Below are positions 31,620 to 43,033 of a stretch of 64,000 bases of DNA, piece by piece (position 1 is the first letter of the stretch; every line of letters starts with the position of its first letter). Source of the stretch: Methylomagnum ishizawai. GTDB lineage: Bacteria; Pseudomonadota; Gammaproteobacteria; Methylococcales; Methylomonadaceae. The stretch is from the NCBI GenBank assembly GCA_945861705.1, contig CAMAVM010000006.1:38274-102273 (forward strand), in the 5' to 3' direction. The notes beneath the pieces were generated by a model. That model was not told where the DNA came from and made no database searches. It saw only the letters and a list, made by a program, of their open reading frames with translations. Both the position numbers and the translations under genes were made by a program.

Positions 31620-32633
31620 TTAGTGTGTTATAGCGTGTGATTGGTCAGCAAGACTGTCAGGCGGCCAATTATCTAAACGCATACCCAAGGACAACCCTTT
31701 CAAAGCCAAGATGTCTTTTATTTCAGTCAACGACTTTTTACCAAGGTTGGGTGTTTTTAACAATTCGACCTCAGTACGCTGAATCAAATCGCCAATATAA
31801 AATATATTCTCTGCTTTTAAGCAATTCGCCGAACGAACCGTCAACTCAAGATCATCAACCGGACGCAACAAAATCGGATCAATATCATCTTCAACAACGG
31901 TAACATCCTCAATTTGAGGATGAACTACCCGCTCAAAATCAACAAATACCGACAATTGATCGTGAAGAATAGTTGCTGCCAATTTAATTGTTTGTTCTGG
32001 ATCAACAGTTCCGTTGGTTTCCAGCTCAATAATCAATTTATCTAAATTGGTTCGTTGTTCAACACGAGTGCTTTCAACATGGTAAGCCACTTTAACAATT
32101 GGCGTATACGATGCATCTAAATGCAAGGCACCAACAACTGGAACGTAATCTGATTGAGTCTTACGAACACTAAGCGGCTCATAACCCCTACCACGACGAA
32201 TCCGTATTTTCATGTTTAACACACCTGCTTGAGTCAGATTGGCAATGACTAAGTCAGGATTAATAATTTCTACGTCGTGGGGCAATGTAATATCAGCAGC
32301 TGTTACGCTACCCTCACCATTTTTAGTGAGCGTTAGCTCAACTTCATCCCTAGAGTGGAGTACGACTGCCAATTTTTTTAGGTTCAACAAAATGTCGATG
32401 ACATCTTCCTGAACACCTTCTATAGTTGTGTACTCATGTTGCACACCCTCAATCTCGACATCTGTTACCGCACACCCTGGAATGGTGGACAGCAACACTC
32501 TTCTCAGAGCATTTCCCAGTGAATGTCCGAAACCTCTTTCTAAAGGCTCTATGACAATCCTAGAATGATTAGGTGTTTTACTTACAACCTCAACTAACCG
32601 AGGCTTTAACAATCCAGCAAAAGAATTTTGCAT
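31620..32633 (-). CDS. rpoA: RNA polymerase alpha subunit
   Basis: Assembly platform and activator-contact subunit of RNA polymerase. The product is 337 aa. The N-terminal dimerisation domain covers about 1-230 ([25 protein letters not shown]), and the C-terminal domain from about 250 holds the helix-hairpin-helix segment [30 protein letters not shown]. It follows rpsD by 21 bp. Length and order match the standard alpha operon. Confidence 0.98.
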   Translation of the reverse strand: MQNSFAGLLKPRLVEVVSKTPNHSRIVIEPLERGFGHSLGNALRRVLLSTIPGCAVTDVEIEGVQHEYTTIEGVQEDVIDILLNLKKLAVVLHSRDEVELTLTKNGEGSVTAADITLPHDVEIINPDLVIANLTQAGVLNMKIRIRRGRGYEPLSVRKTQSDYVPVVGALHLDASYTPIVKVAYHVESTRVEQRTNLDKLIIELETNGTVDPEQTIKLAATILHDQLSVFVDFERVVHPQIEDVTVVEDDIDPILLRPVDDLELTVRSANCLKAENIFYIGDLIQRTEVELLKTPNLGKKSLTEIKDILALKGLSLGMRLDNWPPDSLADQSHAITH

Positions 32634-32654
32634 GTATCTTCCTCAGAACCGCAA

Positions 32655-33275
32655 TTATTTTGAGTATAATTCTACGACCAACTGTTCGTTGATGTCGCTA
32701 CCCAGATCAACACGATCCGGTAAAGAATTAAATGATCCCGTCATAGCTTTTGTATTAACTTCAAGCCACGCAGGGAAACCATATTGTTCAGCGACAACTA
32801 GCGCATCAACAATCCGTTGTTGCTTTTTTGCTTTTTCTCTAACTGACAATGTATCGCCAACTGAAAGCTGGTACGACGGTATATTTATTAAAGTACCATT
32901 TACTTGCACTGATTTATGACTAACTAGCTGCCTTGCTTCAGCACGAGTGGATGCAAAGCCCATACGATAAACAACATTATCTAATCTTGATTCAAGAAGG
33001 TTCAACAGATTCTCGCCTGTTGCACCTTTTTTCATATCAGCCGATTTATAGTAATTTCTGAATTGTTTCTCCAAAATACCATAAATTCTACGCAGTCGCT
33101 GCTTGGCTCTCAACTGGAGCGCATAATCTGAGCTTCTTGCACGTTTTGTACCGTGTTGACCAGGTCTTTGGTCTAACTTACATTTACCCTCTAAAGACTT
33201 ACCTCTGCTCTTTAGAAAAAGGTCAGTTCCTTCTCTTCTACTTAATTTACAAGTGGGTCCAAGATATCTTGCCAT
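32655..33275 (-). CDS. rpsD: 30S ribosomal protein S4
   Basis: Small-subunit assembly protein and the autoregulator of the alpha operon in related bacteria. The product is 206 aa and opens [20 protein letters not shown]. The S4 RNA-binding domain is around 95-160 ([32 protein letters not shown]). There is no zinc-binding Cys cluster at the N-terminus: the C-minus form. It precedes rpoA. Confidence 0.98.
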   Translation of the reverse strand: MARYLGPTCKLSRREGTDLFLKSRGKSLEGKCKLDQRPGQHGTKRARSSDYALQLRAKQRLRRIYGILEKQFRNYYKSADMKKGATGENLLNLLESRLDNVVYRMGFASTRAEARQLVSHKSVQVNGTLINIPSYQLSVGDTLSVREKAKKQQRIVDALVVAEQYGFPAWLEVNTKAMTGSFNSLPDRVDLGSDINEQLVVELYSK

Positions 33276-33291
33276 TTATACAGCTCCTTAA

Positions 33292-33678
33292 TTACACGCG
33301 GCGTTTTTTAGGTGGACGGCAACCATTGTGTGGAATGGGAGTCACATCAACAATGGTATTAATTTTGAACCCTAAATTATTCAGGGAACGCACAGCCGAC
33401 TCACGTCCTGGGCCTGGACCTTTAATCTGCACATCAAGATTTTTCATACCAAACTCTAAAGCAACGGTGCCTGCTTTTTCAGCAGCTACCTGTGCAGCAA
33501 ACGGCGTGCTTTTTCTTGAGCCACGAAAGCCTGAGCCTCCTGATGTCGCCCACGACAAAGCATTACCTTTTCTATCGGTAATCGTAATGATGGTATTATT
33601 GAATGAAGCATGGACATGAACAATGCCATCTGCTACTTCTCTTTTTATGCGTTTTCTGGTACGAGCTGGACTTGCCAT
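33292..33678 (-). CDS. rpsK: 30S ribosomal protein S11
   Basis: Platform protein of the small subunit near the mRNA exit. The product is 128 aa; the block [26 protein letters not shown] and the C-terminal [18 protein letters not shown] are invariant family features. It lies between rpsM and rpsD in the alpha order. Confidence 0.98.
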   Translation of the reverse strand: MASPARTRKRIKREVADGIVHVHASFNNTIITITDRKGNALSWATSGGSGFRGSRKSTPFAAQVAAEKAGTVALEFGMKNLDVQIKGPGPGRESAVRSLNNLGFKINTIVDVTPIPHNGCRPPKKRRV

Positions 33679-33700
33679 TAATTTAGACCCTATTTATTTC

Positions 33701-34057
33701 TTACTTTTTAATCGGTTTGCGTGGCCCTTTACGAGTACGTGCATTGGTTTTAGTTCGCTGCCCTCTTAAGGGCAAACCACGACGATGCCTAATACCACGA
33801 TAACATCCAAGATCCATCAACCTCTTGATATTCATAGATACTTCGCGACGCAAATCGCCCTCAACGGTCATTTTAGACACAACAGTACGAATAGACTCTA
33901 ACTGATCTTCCGTTAGGTCTTTAATCTTTACAGATGTCAAAATACCGACTTTCTCACAAATATCACTTGCAGTTTGGCGACCAACTCCGTAAATAGAAGT
34001 TAATGCAATCCAAGCATGTTTATGCTCTGGTATGTTTATCCCGGCAATACGTGCCAT
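33701..34057 (-). CDS. rpsM: 30S ribosomal protein S13
   Basis: Small-subunit head protein contacting the large subunit and the P-site tRNA. The product is 118 aa, opening [20 protein letters not shown] and ending with the basic [19 protein letters not shown]. It is the first gene of the alpha cluster after rpmJ. The 76 bp ahead of it contains a hairpin that could be the S4 target site. Confidence 0.98.
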   Translation of the reverse strand: MARIAGINIPEHKHAWIALTSIYGVGRQTASDICEKVGILTSVKIKDLTEDQLESIRTVVSKMTVEGDLRREVSMNIKRLMDLGCYRGIRHRRGLPLRGQRTKTNARTRKGPRKPIKK

Positions 34058-34105
34058 CTAGTACTCCCCTGATAGGATTCTAAAGTTAACTCAAAATTTT
34101 AGCAC

Positions 34106-34123
34106 TGCTGCAATTTTGCAGCA
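34106..34123 (-). promoter_or_regulatory. Hairpin upstream of rpsM, possible S4-binding leader element
   Basis: TGCTGCAATTTTGCAGCA is a perfect stem-loop about 50 bp upstream of the rpsM start. In E. coli S4 represses the alpha operon at a pseudoknot in the same place. The folding beyond the hairpin was not determined, so the regulatory role is inferred. Confidence 0.4.
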
Positions 34124-34133
34124 ACAACTAATT

Positions 34134-34247
34134 CTATCCTTGACGTTGTTTATGTCTTCCATCTACACAGATAACCCTGACAACACCGCTTCTTTTCACA
34201 ACCTTGCAGTTTCTACAAATTCTTTTAACCGAGGCTCTTACTTTCAT
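34134..34247 (-). CDS. rpmJ: 50S ribosomal protein L36
   Basis: Smallest large-subunit protein, 37 aa. It begins [20 protein letters not shown] and ends with a [15 protein letters not shown] tail. The C-x2-C ... C-x4-H zinc ligands are all present, so this is the zinc-binding form. It lies 30 bp after secY and 76 bp before rpsM, the standard place. Confidence 0.97.
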   Translation of the reverse strand: MKVRASVKRICRNCKVVKRSGVVRVICVDGRHKQRQG

Positions 34248-34277
34248 TACCAACTCCTATAATTCATGCGTTATGGC

Positions 34278-35603
34278 TTATTTCTTCAAATTAGCTTTTT
34301 TCATCAAGCCTTCGTATTGCTGAGACATTAAATGCGTTTGCATCTGCGAAATAAAATCCATCACAACCACTACGATAATCAGCAAGGAAGTTCCGCCAAA
34401 GTAAAAAGGAACATTCCAGTAGACAATTAAAAATTCAGGCAACAGGCAGACTAAAGTAATATAAAAAGCCCCTATTAAAGTCAGCCGCGTCATGACTTTA
34501 TCTATGTAGGCACTTGTTTGAATACCTGGCCTTATTCCTGGCAAAAATGCGCCGGACTTTTTCAAGTTTTCGGCAGTTTCTTTTGAGTTAAACACCAAAG
34601 CGGTATAAAAAAAGCAAAAGAAAATGATTGCCGTTGCATAAAACATAACATAAACAGGCTGACCTGGAGACAACATGGTTGCGATGTCTTGAAGCCAAGT
34701 GAAACCTTCAGTATTACCGAACCAACCAGCAATAGTTGCAGGAAATAAGATAATACTCGAAGCAAAAATAGGGGGAATAACACCAGCCATATTCAACTTA
34801 AGCGGCAAAAAACTGGTCTGTCCAGCATAGACTTTCCTACCTTGCTGCCGTTTGGGATAGTTAATGAGAATGCGTCTTTGACCTCTTTCAACAAAAACTA
34901 CCAGCGCAGTAACGAATATTGACAATAAAAACAGTAGGATTATAAACCCACCATTCATTTCACCTGTTCTTGCTAGCTCTAGAGTACCACCAATCGCTTT
35001 TGGTAGACCGGATACAATACCTGCAAAAATTATCAAAGAGATACCATTACCGATACCACGCTCGGTTACTTGCTCACCTAGCCACATCAGGAACACCGTA
35101 CCTGTCACCAAGGTTATGGTCGTAATAACGATAAAACTTAATCCCGGTGTCAAAACTACCGACAAACCGCCAGCCGTCTGATTTTGTAATGCTAGAGATA
35201 TACCGATAGCTTGGAATGTTGCTAATACGACCGTACCGTACCGTGTATATTGAGAAATCTTTTTTCTTCCAGATTCGCCTTCTTTTTTAAGCTGTTCCAT
35301 GGCTGGAATGACAACCGTCATTAACTGCATGATAATAGAAGCCGAAATATAAGGCATAATACCGAGTGCAAAGAGACTTAACCGCATCAATGCACCACCG
35401 GAGAACATATTAAACATATCCAGAATGGAGCCGCTTTGCTGCTCAAACATAACCTGGAGTGCTTTTGGATCTATTCCTGGCACAGGAATGTGAGCACCAA
35501 TTCTATAAACGACAAACGCACCAAATACAAAAAGCAACCTGGAGTTTAACTCGGAAAAACCACCTGGCTTGTAGGAGGGTAACGCAGATTTTGGCGTACT
35601 CAC
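34278..35603 (-). CDS. secY: Protein translocase subunit SecY
   Basis: Channel subunit of the Sec translocon in the inner membrane. The product is 441 aa with ten transmembrane segments. The opening [25 protein letters not shown] contains TM1, the plug region follows ([27 protein letters not shown]), and [17 protein letters not shown] is a family block. Its partner SecE is encoded in this same block at its start. The gene starts directly at the rplO stop. Confidence 0.98.
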   Translation of the reverse strand: MSTPKSALPSYKPGGFSELNSRLLFVFGAFVVYRIGAHIPVPGIDPKALQVMFEQQSGSILDMFNMFSGGALMRLSLFALGIMPYISASIIMQLMTVVIPAMEQLKKEGESGRKKISQYTRYGTVVLATFQAIGISLALQNQTAGGLSVVLTPGLSFIVITTITLVTGTVFLMWLGEQVTERGIGNGISLIIFAGIVSGLPKAIGGTLELARTGEMNGGFIILLFLLSIFVTALVVFVERGQRRILINYPKRQQGRKVYAGQTSFLPLKLNMAGVIPPIFASSIILFPATIAGWFGNTEGFTWLQDIATMLSPGQPVYVMFYATAIIFFCFFYTALVFNSKETAENLKKSGAFLPGIRPGIQTSAYIDKVMTRLTLIGAFYITLVCLLPEFLIVYWNVPFYFGGTSLLIIVVVVMDFISQMQTHLMSQQYEGLMKKANLKK

Positions 35604-36038
35604 TTAAACCTCGACCTTGCCACCAGCCGCTTCTATTGCGAGCTTTGCCCCGCCAGTTACGCTAATACCTTTAAGTGTGACTGCTCTTTTTATTTCGCCA
35701 GACAATATAACTTTCGCTTTTTTTGTAAAAGCAGGAACGATATTATTTTCGATCAAAATAGCAAGATCAACGGCATCTAAGTTCAGACCTTCTAATTCAC
35801 CCAATCTAACTTCAGCAGAATACTTAGCCGTCCTAGAGCGGAAACCTATCTTAGGCAAACGACGCTGCAAGGGCATTTGACCACCCTCGAAACCAACTTT
35901 ATGAAAGCCACCGCTGCGAGCCTTTTGACCTTTATGACCCTTACCACATGTCTTACCCATGGTACAGCCTATACCTCGACCAACTCTTCTGGATTTTTTC
36001 CTGGATCCTTCACTTGCTTGAATGGTATTCAAAAACAT
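35604..36038 (-). CDS. rplO: 50S ribosomal protein L15
   Basis: Late-assembly large-subunit protein. The product is 144 aa and has the Gly/Arg-rich N-terminus ([31 protein letters not shown]) that threads the 23S rRNA, and the C-terminal [22 protein letters not shown]. Its ATG shares one base with the rpmD stop; secY follows without a gap. Confidence 0.98.
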   Translation of the reverse strand: MFLNTIQASEGSRKKSRRVGRGIGCTMGKTCGKGHKGQKARSGGFHKVGFEGGQMPLQRRLPKIGFRSRTAKYSAEVRLGELEGLNLDAVDLAILIENNIVPAFTKKAKVILSGEIKRAVTLKGISVTGGAKLAIEAAGGKVEV

Positions 36039-36223
36039 TATATTTCCTCGACTCTCAACATATAGGATACTTTATTTATCATACCCCTATTTTCCGGCGT
36101 GTTAAGAACCTCAACTGTCTGGTTGATCTTCCCTAAACCTAAACCTTTTAAACAAGCTCGATGCACGGGTAGCCGTCCGAACTTACTTTTTGTCATCGTA
36201 ACACTTAACTTACTACTAGCCAT
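36038..36223 (-). CDS. rpmD: 50S ribosomal protein L30
   Basis: Small large-subunit protein, 61 aa from the ATG at 36223, which is 4 bp past the rpsE stop. The start at 36235 would overlap rpsE and add four residues. It shows the family features [29 protein letters not shown] and [13 protein letters not shown]. rplO overlaps its stop by one base. Confidence 0.96.
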   Translation of the reverse strand: MASSKLSVTMTKSKFGRLPVHRACLKGLGLGKINQTVEVLNTPENRGMINKVSYMLRVEEI

Positions 36224-36227
36224 TGTA

Positions 36228-36734
36228 CTATCCAATAATCTGTTCGACTGTCAAACCGCGCTTGGCAGCTATTTGGTTTGCGTTATGCATTCCGGTCAAG
36301 CCATTGATAGTTGCCCTAACCACGTTGATCGGGTTATTAGTTCCTATGCACTTAGCTAAAACATTATGGACACCAACGACTTCAAATACCGCTCTCATCG
36401 CTCCACCGGCAATGATCCCAGTACCTTCTGAAGCAGGCTGCATATAGACTTTAGCTGCACCAGTCGTGTTCATAATCGCGTACTGCAAAGTATCTCCTTT
36501 CAAGGCGACTTTACGCATATTCTTACGGGCTTGTTCGAGTGATTTTTGTATGGCAATGGGCACTTCTCGTGCTTTGCTTACCCCGTAACCGACTCGACCC
36601 TCACCATCACCGACCACAGTGAGTGCTGCGAAACCGAATACTCGACCACCTTTAACAACCTTAGCAACGCGTCTAACGTTAACTAACTTTTCTTGCAAAC
36701 CATCTGTACTGCCTTGTGCGGGTGCTGTAGCCAT
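36228..36734 (-). CDS. rpsE: 30S ribosomal protein S5
   Basis: Small-subunit fidelity protein at the mRNA entry. The product is 168 aa; the double-stranded RNA-binding half opens [39 protein letters not shown], and the loop with spectinomycin-relevant residues (the KGGR region) looks wild type. It lies between rplR and rpmD. Confidence 0.98.
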   Translation of the reverse strand: MATAPAQGSTDGLQEKLVNVRRVAKVVKGGRVFGFAALTVVGDGEGRVGYGVSKAREVPIAIQKSLEQARKNMRKVALKGDTLQYAIMNTTGAAKVYMQPASEGTGIIAGGAMRAVFEVVGVHNVLAKCIGTNNPINVVRATINGLTGMHNANQIAAKRGLTVEQIIG

Positions 36735-36743
36735 TTTATTCTC

Positions 36744-37097
36744 CTAGAACTTTAATCCGGCTTCACGAGCAGCATCTGCTAAAGCCTTAACACGACCGTG
36801 GTATTTAAAACCAGAGCGGTCGAATGCAACCTCTGTAATACCCGCAGCAATGGCTTTCTGGGCGATAAATTTTCCAACTTCGGCAGCAGCAGTGATATTG
36901 CCTGTGTTTTTTAAGCCACTTTTAATTTCAGCCTGATTTGTCGAAGCACTTGCTAAAGTCTTTGTTCCATCGCCACTAATGACTTGTGCATAGATATGCT
37001 GAGGTGTTTTATGAATAGATAAGCGATTGGTGTTCAACTGCCTAATCTTGCAGCGCAATTTTATTGCACGTTTTAATCGAGACTTTTTCTTATCCAT
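36744..37097 (-). CDS. rplR: 50S ribosomal protein L18
   Basis: 5S rRNA-binding protein of the central protuberance, 117 aa. It has the basic N-terminus ([21 protein letters not shown]) and the C-terminal [33 protein letters not shown]. It lies 7 bp after rplF and 9 bp before rpsE. Confidence 0.98.
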   Translation of the reverse strand: MDKKKSRLKRAIKLRCKIRQLNTNRLSIHKTPQHIYAQVISGDGTKTLASASTNQAEIKSGLKNTGNITAAAEVGKFIAQKAIAAGITEVAFDRSGFKYHGRVKALADAAREAGLKF

Positions 37098-37104
37098 AAC
37101 TGAC

Positions 37105-37638
37105 CTATTTCTTCTTAGCTTCTTTTTTAACTACATTCTCATCGGCGTACCTGACACCTTTGCCCTTATATGGCTCTGGTGGCCTATAAGCTCTTATTTT
37201 TGCAGCAACCTGACCAACTTGTTGCTTATCACTGCCCCTAATGACGATTTCCGTCTGAGTTGGCGTTTCAACGGTAATACCTATTGGAACTTCAAATTCA
37301 ACTGGATGGGAAAAGCCAAGTGCTAAACTAAGGACATTGCCTTTAGTCTGAGCCCTGTAACCTACACCAACGAGGGTCATTTTCTTTTCAAAGCCTTCAG
37401 AAACGCCGATGACCATACTATTGACGATAGACCTTGCAGTTCCTGCTTGGGCAATAGCACCCTTGCTATCCTTGTCCCATTGCATCTGAATAACATTATC
37501 AGTGACAGTCATTCCAACTGCGGGATTAAAATCAAATGACAACTGACCTTTACTGCCTTTAACGGTCATATTATTGCCAGTCAATTTGACATCAACACCT
37601 TTTGGGATGGTAACTGGCGCTTTAGCAATTCTTGACAT
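37105..37638 (-). CDS. rplF: 50S ribosomal protein L6
   Basis: Large-subunit stalk-base protein near the sarcin-ricin loop. The product is 177 aa with the opening [21 protein letters not shown] and the C-terminal signature [19 protein letters not shown]. It stands 12 bp after rpsH. Confidence 0.98.
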   Translation of the reverse strand: MSRIAKAPVTIPKGVDVKLTGNNMTVKGSKGQLSFDFNPAVGMTVTDNVIQMQWDKDSKGAIAQAGTARSIVNSMVIGVSEGFEKKMTLVGVGYRAQTKGNVLSLALGFSHPVEFEVPIGITVETPTQTEIVIRGSDKQQVGQVAAKIRAYRPPEPYKGKGVRYADENVVKKEAKKK

Positions 37639-37650
37639 AAACCACCGCCA

Positions 37651-38046
37651 TTAACAAACAGTACAAATAATTTCACCGCCATGACCTTTAGCTCTAGCAG
37701 CCCTATCTGTCATAACGCCATTGGATGTTGACACAATTGCAATACCTAAGCCACCCAATACTTTAGGTAACTCATCCTTTGATTTATAGATACGCAATCC
37801 AGGTCTACTGATTCTTTTAATTGCCTCAATAACCGGAGTACCTTTGTGGTACTTCAAGTCAACGGTCATCTCAGTATGACTACCGGATGATTCCGCACTA
37901 AAATCGGCAATATAACCTTCGTCCTTTAATACTTGAGCAATAGACAGCTTCAGTTTTGAGGAAGGTTGTTTTATAAATTTTTTCCCAGCAGATTGACCAT
38001 TTCTGATCCGTGTCAACATATCTGCTACTGGGTCTGTCATACTCAT
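37651..38046 (-). CDS. rpsH: 30S ribosomal protein S8
   Basis: Central-domain small-subunit protein and the autoregulator of the spc operon in E. coli. The product is 131 aa, starting [20 protein letters not shown] and ending with the typical [13 protein letters not shown] tail. It lies between rpsN and rplF. Confidence 0.98.
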   Translation of the reverse strand: MSMTDPVADMLTRIRNGQSAGKKFIKQPSSKLKLSIAQVLKDEGYIADFSAESSGSHTEMTVDLKYHKGTPVIEAIKRISRPGLRIYKSKDELPKVLGGLGIAIVSTSNGVMTDRAARAKGHGGEIICTVC

Positions 38047-38076
38047 TGTTTTGTCTCCAAACCGTTACTGCTCAAG

Positions 38077-38382
38077 TTACCAACTGGCCTTAACAACACC
38101 AGGTACATCACCGCGCATTGTCGCTTCTCTTAATTTGTTTCTGCTAAGACCGAATTTGCGATAGTACCCATGAGGACGACCTGTGATCGCACAGCGGTTA
38201 CGTATTCTGGTAGCACTTGAATCTCTTGGCAATTTTTGTAGCTGCTTATGAGCCACTTCTTTTTGCTCAAATGTCGCATTAGGGTCTCTAATGATTTCTC
38301 TTATTGCTTTACGCTTGGTATCGTATTTAAGAACCAACTTCTTACGCTTATCTTCGCGGGCAATCATAGACTTCTTGGCCAT
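38077..38382 (-). CDS. rpsN: 30S ribosomal protein S14 (long, zinc-free form)
   Basis: Small-subunit head protein, 101 aa. The C-terminal block [26 protein letters not shown] has only one Cys, so this is the long form without the zinc site of the 61 aa type. No second, zinc-free paralogue is in the window. Confidence 0.98.
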   Translation of the reverse strand: MAKKSMIAREDKRKKLVLKYDTKRKAIREIIRDPNATFEQKEVAHKQLQKLPRDSSATRIRNRCAITGRPHGYYRKFGLSRNKLREATMRGDVPGVVKASW

Positions 38383-38391
38383 ATCTAAATC

Positions 38392-38931
38392 TCAATTCTT
38401 AAATGGGAAATTAAAGAGCTTTAACAACGCCAAGCCTTCTTCATTAGTTTGCGCGGTAGTTGTAATCGTAATATCCATCCCACGAATCGCGTCGATTTTG
38501 TCATAATCAATTTCTGGAAAAATGATTTGCTCCTTAACGCCCATCGAGTAATTACCATAGCCATCAAAACTTTTAGGACTTAATCCCCTAAAATCACGGA
38601 TTCTGGGAATTGATATACTGATAAGCCTATCAAGGAATTCGTACATTCTTTGACTACGCAGAGTGACTTTGCAACCTATTGGCATATCATCGCGTATCTT
38701 AAAACCAGCTATCGATTTTCTTGCCAATGTAATCACTGGCTTTTGTCCAGATATTTTTTCCATATCGCTGACAGCCGATAGCAATATTTTTTTATCTGCA
38801 ACAGCTTCCCCAACACCCATATTAAGGGTTATTTTAGTAATCCGTGGCGCTTGCATAACGGATTTGTAGGAAAACTGCTTTACCAATTCTGGAAGAATGG
38901 TTTCTTTGTAAACGGACTCTAGTCTAGCCAT
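38392..38931 (-). CDS. rplE: 50S ribosomal protein L5
   Basis: 5S rRNA-binding protein contacting P-site tRNA, 179 aa. It shows [53 protein letters not shown] and the end [27 protein letters not shown]. In E. coli S8 binds near its start; no test of that was possible here. Confidence 0.98.
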   Translation of the reverse strand: MARLESVYKETILPELVKQFSYKSVMQAPRITKITLNMGVGEAVADKKILLSAVSDMEKISGQKPVITLARKSIAGFKIRDDMPIGCKVTLRSQRMYEFLDRLISISIPRIRDFRGLSPKSFDGYGNYSMGVKEQIIFPEIDYDKIDAIRGMDITITTTAQTNEEGLALLKLFNFPFKN

Positions 38932-38944
38932 GATTTAATATACC

Positions 38945-39262
38945 TTACACATCAACGTTTTCATTTGTTGACTTAAAATACCGAACTTTCTTGCCATCTT
39001 CCAAGAATCTGAAACCTATTCGATCAGCCTTTTTTGTCGTTGGATTGTAGAGACCAACATTAGAAATATTAATTGGCATATCTTTTACAACAATACCACC
39101 TGTTATCCCTGCGTTAGGATTTGGCTTTTGGTTTTTTTTAGCTTGATTAAGTCCTTCAACCAAAACTTTGTTATCTTTCAAAACCTGCGTGACTCTACCG
39201 CTTTTGCCTTTATCTTTACCGGTGCGAATAACGACATCATCACCTTTTCTAATCTTATTCAT
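38945..39262 (-). CDS. rplX: 50S ribosomal protein L24
   Basis: Assembly-initiating large-subunit protein, 105 aa. The N-terminal KOW segment is [35 protein letters not shown]. It lies between rplN and rplE. Confidence 0.98.
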   Translation of the reverse strand: MNKIRKGDDVVIRTGKDKGKSGRVTQVLKDNKVLVEGLNQAKKNQKPNPNAGITGGIVVKDMPINISNVGLYNPTTKKADRIGFRFLEDGKKVRYFKSTNENVDV

Positions 39263-39273
39263 GTAGCAATCTC

Positions 39274-39642
39274 CTATAATACTTCGGGAGCCAAGGAGAT
39301 AATTTTCATGAATCTCTCACCCCTTAATTCACGCGTTACCGGCCCAAAAATACGGGTACCTAAAGGCTGTAAATTATTGTTAAGGATTACCGCTGCATTA
39401 CCATCGAAACGTATAATTGAGCCATCCGCTCTGCGGACACCTTTAGCCGTTCTAACGACAAGTGCATTATAAACTTCACCCTTCTTTACCCGTCCACGAG
39501 GAATGGCATCTTTTATGCTGACCTTGATGATGTCACCAATCCCTGCATAACGCCTGTGCGAACCACCCAATACTTTGATACACATGACTCTTTTTGCGCC
39601 GCTATTATCGGCAACATCAAGGTTAGTTTGCATCTGAATCAT
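39274..39642 (-). CDS. rplN: 50S ribosomal protein L14
   Basis: Interface protein of the large subunit, 122 aa, opening [61 protein letters not shown] is the standard end. A 36 bp gap separates it from rpsQ, the longest in the second half of the S10 cluster. Confidence 0.98.
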   Translation of the reverse strand: MIQMQTNLDVADNSGAKRVMCIKVLGGSHRRYAGIGDIIKVSIKDAIPRGRVKKGEVYNALVVRTAKGVRRADGSIIRFDGNAAVILNNNLQPLGTRIFGPVTRELRGERFMKIISLAPEVL

Positions 39643-39678
39643 GATTTTTTCCTAATTAACTGTAATTGATTGCAGCAT

Positions 39679-39942
39679 TTATCGCTTAGCAACTTCCAAA
39701 ACCGCAACCAATTTAAAGGTTTTGTTTTTGGACATTGGCCTGCAAGATGTTATTGAGACCACATCGCCTTCCTGACAAACATTCTGTTCGTCATGCGCCA
39801 TCATTTTTGTTGACCGCTTAATATACTTGCCATAGACCGGATGCTTAACGACACGCTCCACCAACACAGTAACGGTTTTATCCATTTTATTACTAACAAC
39901 CTTACCGGTTATCGTCCGCAGCTTGACTTCATTTTCAGTCAT
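39679..39942 (-). CDS. rpsQ: 30S ribosomal protein S17
   Basis: Small-subunit 5'-domain protein, 87 aa from the ATG at 39942, one base after the rpmC stop. An upstream start at 39981 would run into rpmC and add a 13-residue unlike extension. [43 protein letters not shown] is the family core. Confidence 0.97.
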   Translation of the reverse strand: MTENEVKLRTITGKVVSNKMDKTVTVLVERVVKHPVYGKYIKRSTKMMAHDEQNVCQEGDVVSITSCRPMSKNKTFKLVAVLEVAKR

Positions 39943-39943
39943 T

Positions 39944-40135
39944 TTACGTTCTCGCCATTTCGTTGATGATGGTATTGACACGAGCTATGTCACGTCGTAC
40001 TTTTTTGACCTGATCTGGCTTAACAAGTTGACCCGTACCTTTTTGCATCTTCAGGTTAAATTTTTCCCGCGAAAGATCAATGAGTACAGTACCCAACTCA
40101 TCCTTAGTCTTTTTGCGTAATTCTGTTGCATTCAT
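39944..40135 (-). CDS. rpmC: 50S ribosomal protein L29
   Basis: Large-subunit protein at the exit tunnel, 63 aa: a helical hairpin starting [19 protein letters not shown] and with [13 protein letters not shown] in the second helix. Its ATG shares one base with the rplP stop. Confidence 0.97.
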   Translation of the reverse strand: MNATELRKKTKDELGTVLIDLSREKFNLKMQKGTGQLVKPDQVKKVRRDIARVNTIINEMART

Positions 40136-40548
40136 TACATTATCGTCCGAGCAGTAAATAGAGTTTTCAATGGTAACTTAGCCGCCGCCAAGGTAAATGC
40201 CTCGCGAGCTAACTCTTCAGAAACTCCTTGTATCTCGTATAGCATCGTTCCGGGCCTAATTTGCGCAACCCAGTATTCTACACTACCTTTGCCTTTTCCC
40301 ATACGAACTTCTAATGGTTTTTTGGTAATTGGCTTATCTGGGAAGATTCTAATCCAGATTTTACCGCCACGTTTGACGTGACGGGTAATTGTTCTACGGG
40401 CGGATTCGATTTGCCTAGCAGTCAGTCTGCCACGGCTAATTGCCTTTAATCCATATTCGCCAAAGCTGACAGACGATCCACGTACGGCAGTTCCGTTATT
40501 CCTACCTTTGTGCTGTTTACGGAATTTTGTTCTTTTTGGTTGCAGCAT
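40135..40548 (-). CDS. rplP: 50S ribosomal protein L16
   Basis: Large-subunit protein near the A site, 137 aa, opening [21 protein letters not shown]. The Arg-rich loop that contacts tRNA ([34 protein letters not shown]) is intact. It follows rpsC by 16 bp. Confidence 0.98.
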   Translation of the reverse strand: MLQPKRTKFRKQHKGRNNGTAVRGSSVSFGEYGLKAISRGRLTARQIESARRTITRHVKRGGKIWIRIFPDKPITKKPLEVRMGKGKGSVEYWVAQIRPGTMLYEIQGVSEELAREAFTLAAAKLPLKTLFTARTIM

Positions 40549-40564
40549 TACTCTGTCCCTTTAC

Positions 40565-41236
40565 TTATTTCTTAGAATCAGAATTATTGGCTGTATTATT
40601 CAAACCCGTATCAAATACTTCGCCCTTGAATATCCATACTTTTATACCGATGATTCCGTAAGTCGTATTTGCTTCAGCGGTTGCATAGTCAATATCAGCC
40701 CTTAAGGTATGCAAAGGCACTCGACCTTCTCTGTACCATTCGCTTCTCGCAATTTCAGCGCCATTTAACCGACCACCAACATTGATTTTTATGCCTTCAG
40801 CTCCGAGACGCATGGTATTGGTAACTGCTCGCTTCATGGCTCTCCGATACATAATCCGCTTTTCTAGCTGTTGCGCCACGCCCTCTGCTACTAACAGGGC
40901 ATCAAGCTCAGGCTTTCTGATTTCTTCAACATTGAGCTGTACCGGCACACCTATCATTTTTGATATATGCTGCCTCAACAAATCAATATCTTCGCCTTTT
41001 TTGCCGATAACAATACCAGGTCTAGCAGTATGAATAGTGATGTGTGCATTGTTTGCAGGACGGTTAATCTGAATATGGCTAACCGATGCATGTGCCAACT
41101 TAGCTTTTAGAAACTTCCTAACCGCCAGATCCTGATTTAAAAACAGGGGGTAATCATGACTATTTGCATACCATCTTGAATTCCAATCCTTGACTATTCC
41201 AAGACGAATACCAATTGGATGTACTTTTTGTCCCAT
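40565..41236 (-). CDS. rpsC: 30S ribosomal protein S3
   Basis: Small-subunit head protein at the mRNA entry, with helicase-like function. The product is 223 aa; the N-terminal KH domain has the VIGKKGEDI loop, and the C-terminal half contains [23 protein letters not shown] sequence. A short Asn/Ser/Lys tail follows. It sits 9 bp after rplV. Confidence 0.98.
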   Translation of the reverse strand: MGQKVHPIGIRLGIVKDWNSRWYANSHDYPLFLNQDLAVRKFLKAKLAHASVSHIQINRPANNAHITIHTARPGIVIGKKGEDIDLLRQHISKMIGVPVQLNVEEIRKPELDALLVAEGVAQQLEKRIMYRRAMKRAVTNTMRLGAEGIKINVGGRLNGAEIARSEWYREGRVPLHTLRADIDYATAEANTTYGIIGIKVWIFKGEVFDTGLNNTANNSDSKK

Positions 41237-41245
41237 TTTCTGCCC

Positions 41246-41584
41246 CTACTCGTTTTCCGAGACTTTAACTGTTATATGGCAGGTTCTTTTAAGGATATGA
41301 TTGGCACGTCCCTTAGCTCTTGCCTTAAATCTTTTCGTAGTTGGCGCTTCATCAACAAATACTGTTGAGACTCGCAACTCGTCGATGTCCGCGCTTTCGT
41401 TGTGTTCTGCATTTGCTATTGCAGATTCAAGAATTTTTTTAACGATTGCTGCTGCTTTTTTTGAACTGAACTTTAGTGTGTTCAGCGCTTGATCTACAGG
41501 CATACCACGTATCAAATCCCCAACCAGACGTGCTTTTTGAGCTGATAAAGGCGCATTACTTAATTTCGCTGAAATTTCCATCAC
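41246..41584 (-). CDS. rplV: 50S ribosomal protein L22
   Basis: Exit-tunnel protein; 112 aa (or 111 from the second Met). It contains [30 protein letters not shown] and the beta-hairpin tip of the tunnel. No unusual insertion is seen in the hairpin, where macrolide resistance changes would lie. Confidence 0.97.
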   Translation of the reverse strand: MMEISAKLSNAPLSAQKARLVGDLIRGMPVDQALNTLKFSSKKAAAIVKKILESAIANAEHNESADIDELRVSTVFVDEAPTTKRFKARAKGRANHILKRTCHITVKVSENE

Positions 41585-41589
41585 ACAAC

Positions 41590-41862
41590 CTATCTTGATT
41601 TTTTATCAGCCACATGGCCTTTAAAGGTACGAGTAGGCGCAAATTCACCTAACTTGTGTCCGACCATATTCTCAGATATGAGTACGGGAATATGTAAGCG
41701 ACCATTGTGGATAGCTATGGTTAATCCCAGCATATCAGGAATAATCATTGATCTTCTCGACCATGTTTTAATAGGCTTACGACTATTGGCAGTAACAGCA
41801 TCTTCTACCTTCTTTTGAAGATGATGATCGATGAATGGACCTTTTTTTATTGACCGTGGCAC
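41590..41862 (-). CDS. rpsS: 30S ribosomal protein S19
   Basis: Small-subunit head protein that works with S13, 90 aa. It begins [20 protein letters not shown] and contains [24 protein letters not shown] and [17 protein letters not shown]. It lies between rplB and rplV. Confidence 0.98.
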   Translation of the reverse strand: MPRSIKKGPFIDHHLQKKVEDAVTANSRKPIKTWSRRSMIIPDMLGLTIAIHNGRLHIPVLISENMVGHKLGEFAPTRTFKGHVADKKSR

Positions 41863-41880
41863 GGTGATACCTCTCTTAGC

Positions 41881-42702
41881 TTATTTTCTACGTCTGATAA
41901 TCATGCTATCAGTCCGTTTGTTTTTTCTGGTCTTATAGCCTTTAGTGGGCATACCCCAAGGGGAAACTGGATGCCTACCGCCTGATGTTCTTCCTTCACC
42001 ACCACCATGTGGATGGTCAACAGGATTCATTACAACCCCACGAACAGTCGGCCTAACTCCTCTCCACCGAGTTGCCCCAGCTTTTCCTAAAGAAGTTAAA
42101 TTATGCTCTGAATTTGAAACTTCACCGATTACCGCACGGCAATCAGCCAAAACTTTCCGCATTTCACCTGAGCGCAATCTTATGGTTGCATGAGCACCAT
42201 CTCTAGCTACTAGCTGCACCGAGGTACCCGCGCTTCGTGCTAGTTGCGCACCTTTGCCTGGCTTTAATTCCACACAATGAACGATGGCACCCATAGGCAC
42301 ATTACGCAACGGCATACAATTACCTGGTTTTACAGGAACGGTTTCAGAAGATATAAGCTCTTGACCAACCTCAATACCTTTAGGCGCGATGATGTATCGA
42401 CGTTCGCCATCTTTAAACAGGATAAGGGCAATATTGGCCGTCCTGTTTGGATCATACTCAAGACGCTCAACGACCGCCGGTATATCCAATTTATTGCGTT
42501 TAAAGTCGATAATGCGGTAGCGCTGCTTATGCCCACCGCCAACATGTCGAGTTGTTATCCGACCTAGGTTATTCCGACCACCACTTTTACTTTTTTTACT
42601 CAGTAATGGAGTATAAGGCTTACCTTTATGGAGGCCTTCACTCTTGATCCGCACAACAAAGCGCGAACCAGGTGATGTCGGTTTTGACTTTACAATAGCC
42701 AT
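41881..42702 (-). CDS. rplB: 50S ribosomal protein L2
   Basis: Large-subunit protein needed for subunit association and peptidyl transfer. The product is 273 aa; the catalytic-region signature [26 protein letters not shown] is present near the C-terminus. It is 18 bp before rpsS. Confidence 0.98.
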   Translation of the reverse strand: MAIVKSKPTSPGSRFVVRIKSEGLHKGKPYTPLLSKKSKSGGRNNLGRITTRHVGGGHKQRYRIIDFKRNKLDIPAVVERLEYDPNRTANIALILFKDGERRYIIAPKGIEVGQELISSETVPVKPGNCMPLRNVPMGAIVHCVELKPGKGAQLARSAGTSVQLVARDGAHATIRLRSGEMRKVLADCRAVIGEVSNSEHNLTSLGKAGATRWRGVRPTVRGVVMNPVDHPHGGGEGRTSGGRHPVSPWGMPTKGYKTRKNKRTDSMIIRRRK

Positions 42703-42742
42703 ATCTTGTTACCGTTCCCTATTGTCTCTTTAATTAAATAAA

Positions 42743-43033
42743 CTATGGCGTTGCAAAGTTTATGTCATGTCCGGGTTTGAGCTTGACGTAAGCCTTTTTC
42801 CAATCAGATCGTTGACCCAATATCTTCCCGAAGCGTTTTTCCTTGCCTTTAACATTCAAAACATGAACTGAATCAACTTCAACACTGAACATGGCTTCAA
42901 CGGCATTTTTGACTTGTTTTTTTGTTGCCTGTTTTTTTACCTTAAAGACAAATCGATGATCTTTTTCAGCAGCAATAGTGCTTTTCTCTGAAATAATCGG
43001 AGCTTCCAGGACATCAGCTAATTGGTAATTCAT
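42743..43033 (-). CDS. rplW: 50S ribosomal protein L23
   Basis: Exit-tunnel protein that docks trigger factor and SRP, 96 aa. The core VLEAPIISEKSTIAAEKDHRFVFKVKKQATKKQVKNAVEAMFSV is standard. Its ATG overlaps the rplD stop by 4 bp. Confidence 0.97.
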   Translation of the reverse strand: MNYQLADVLEAPIISEKSTIAAEKDHRFVFKVKKQATKKQVKNAVEAMFSVEVDSVHVLNVKGKEKRFGKILGQRSDWKKAYVKLKPGHDINFATP

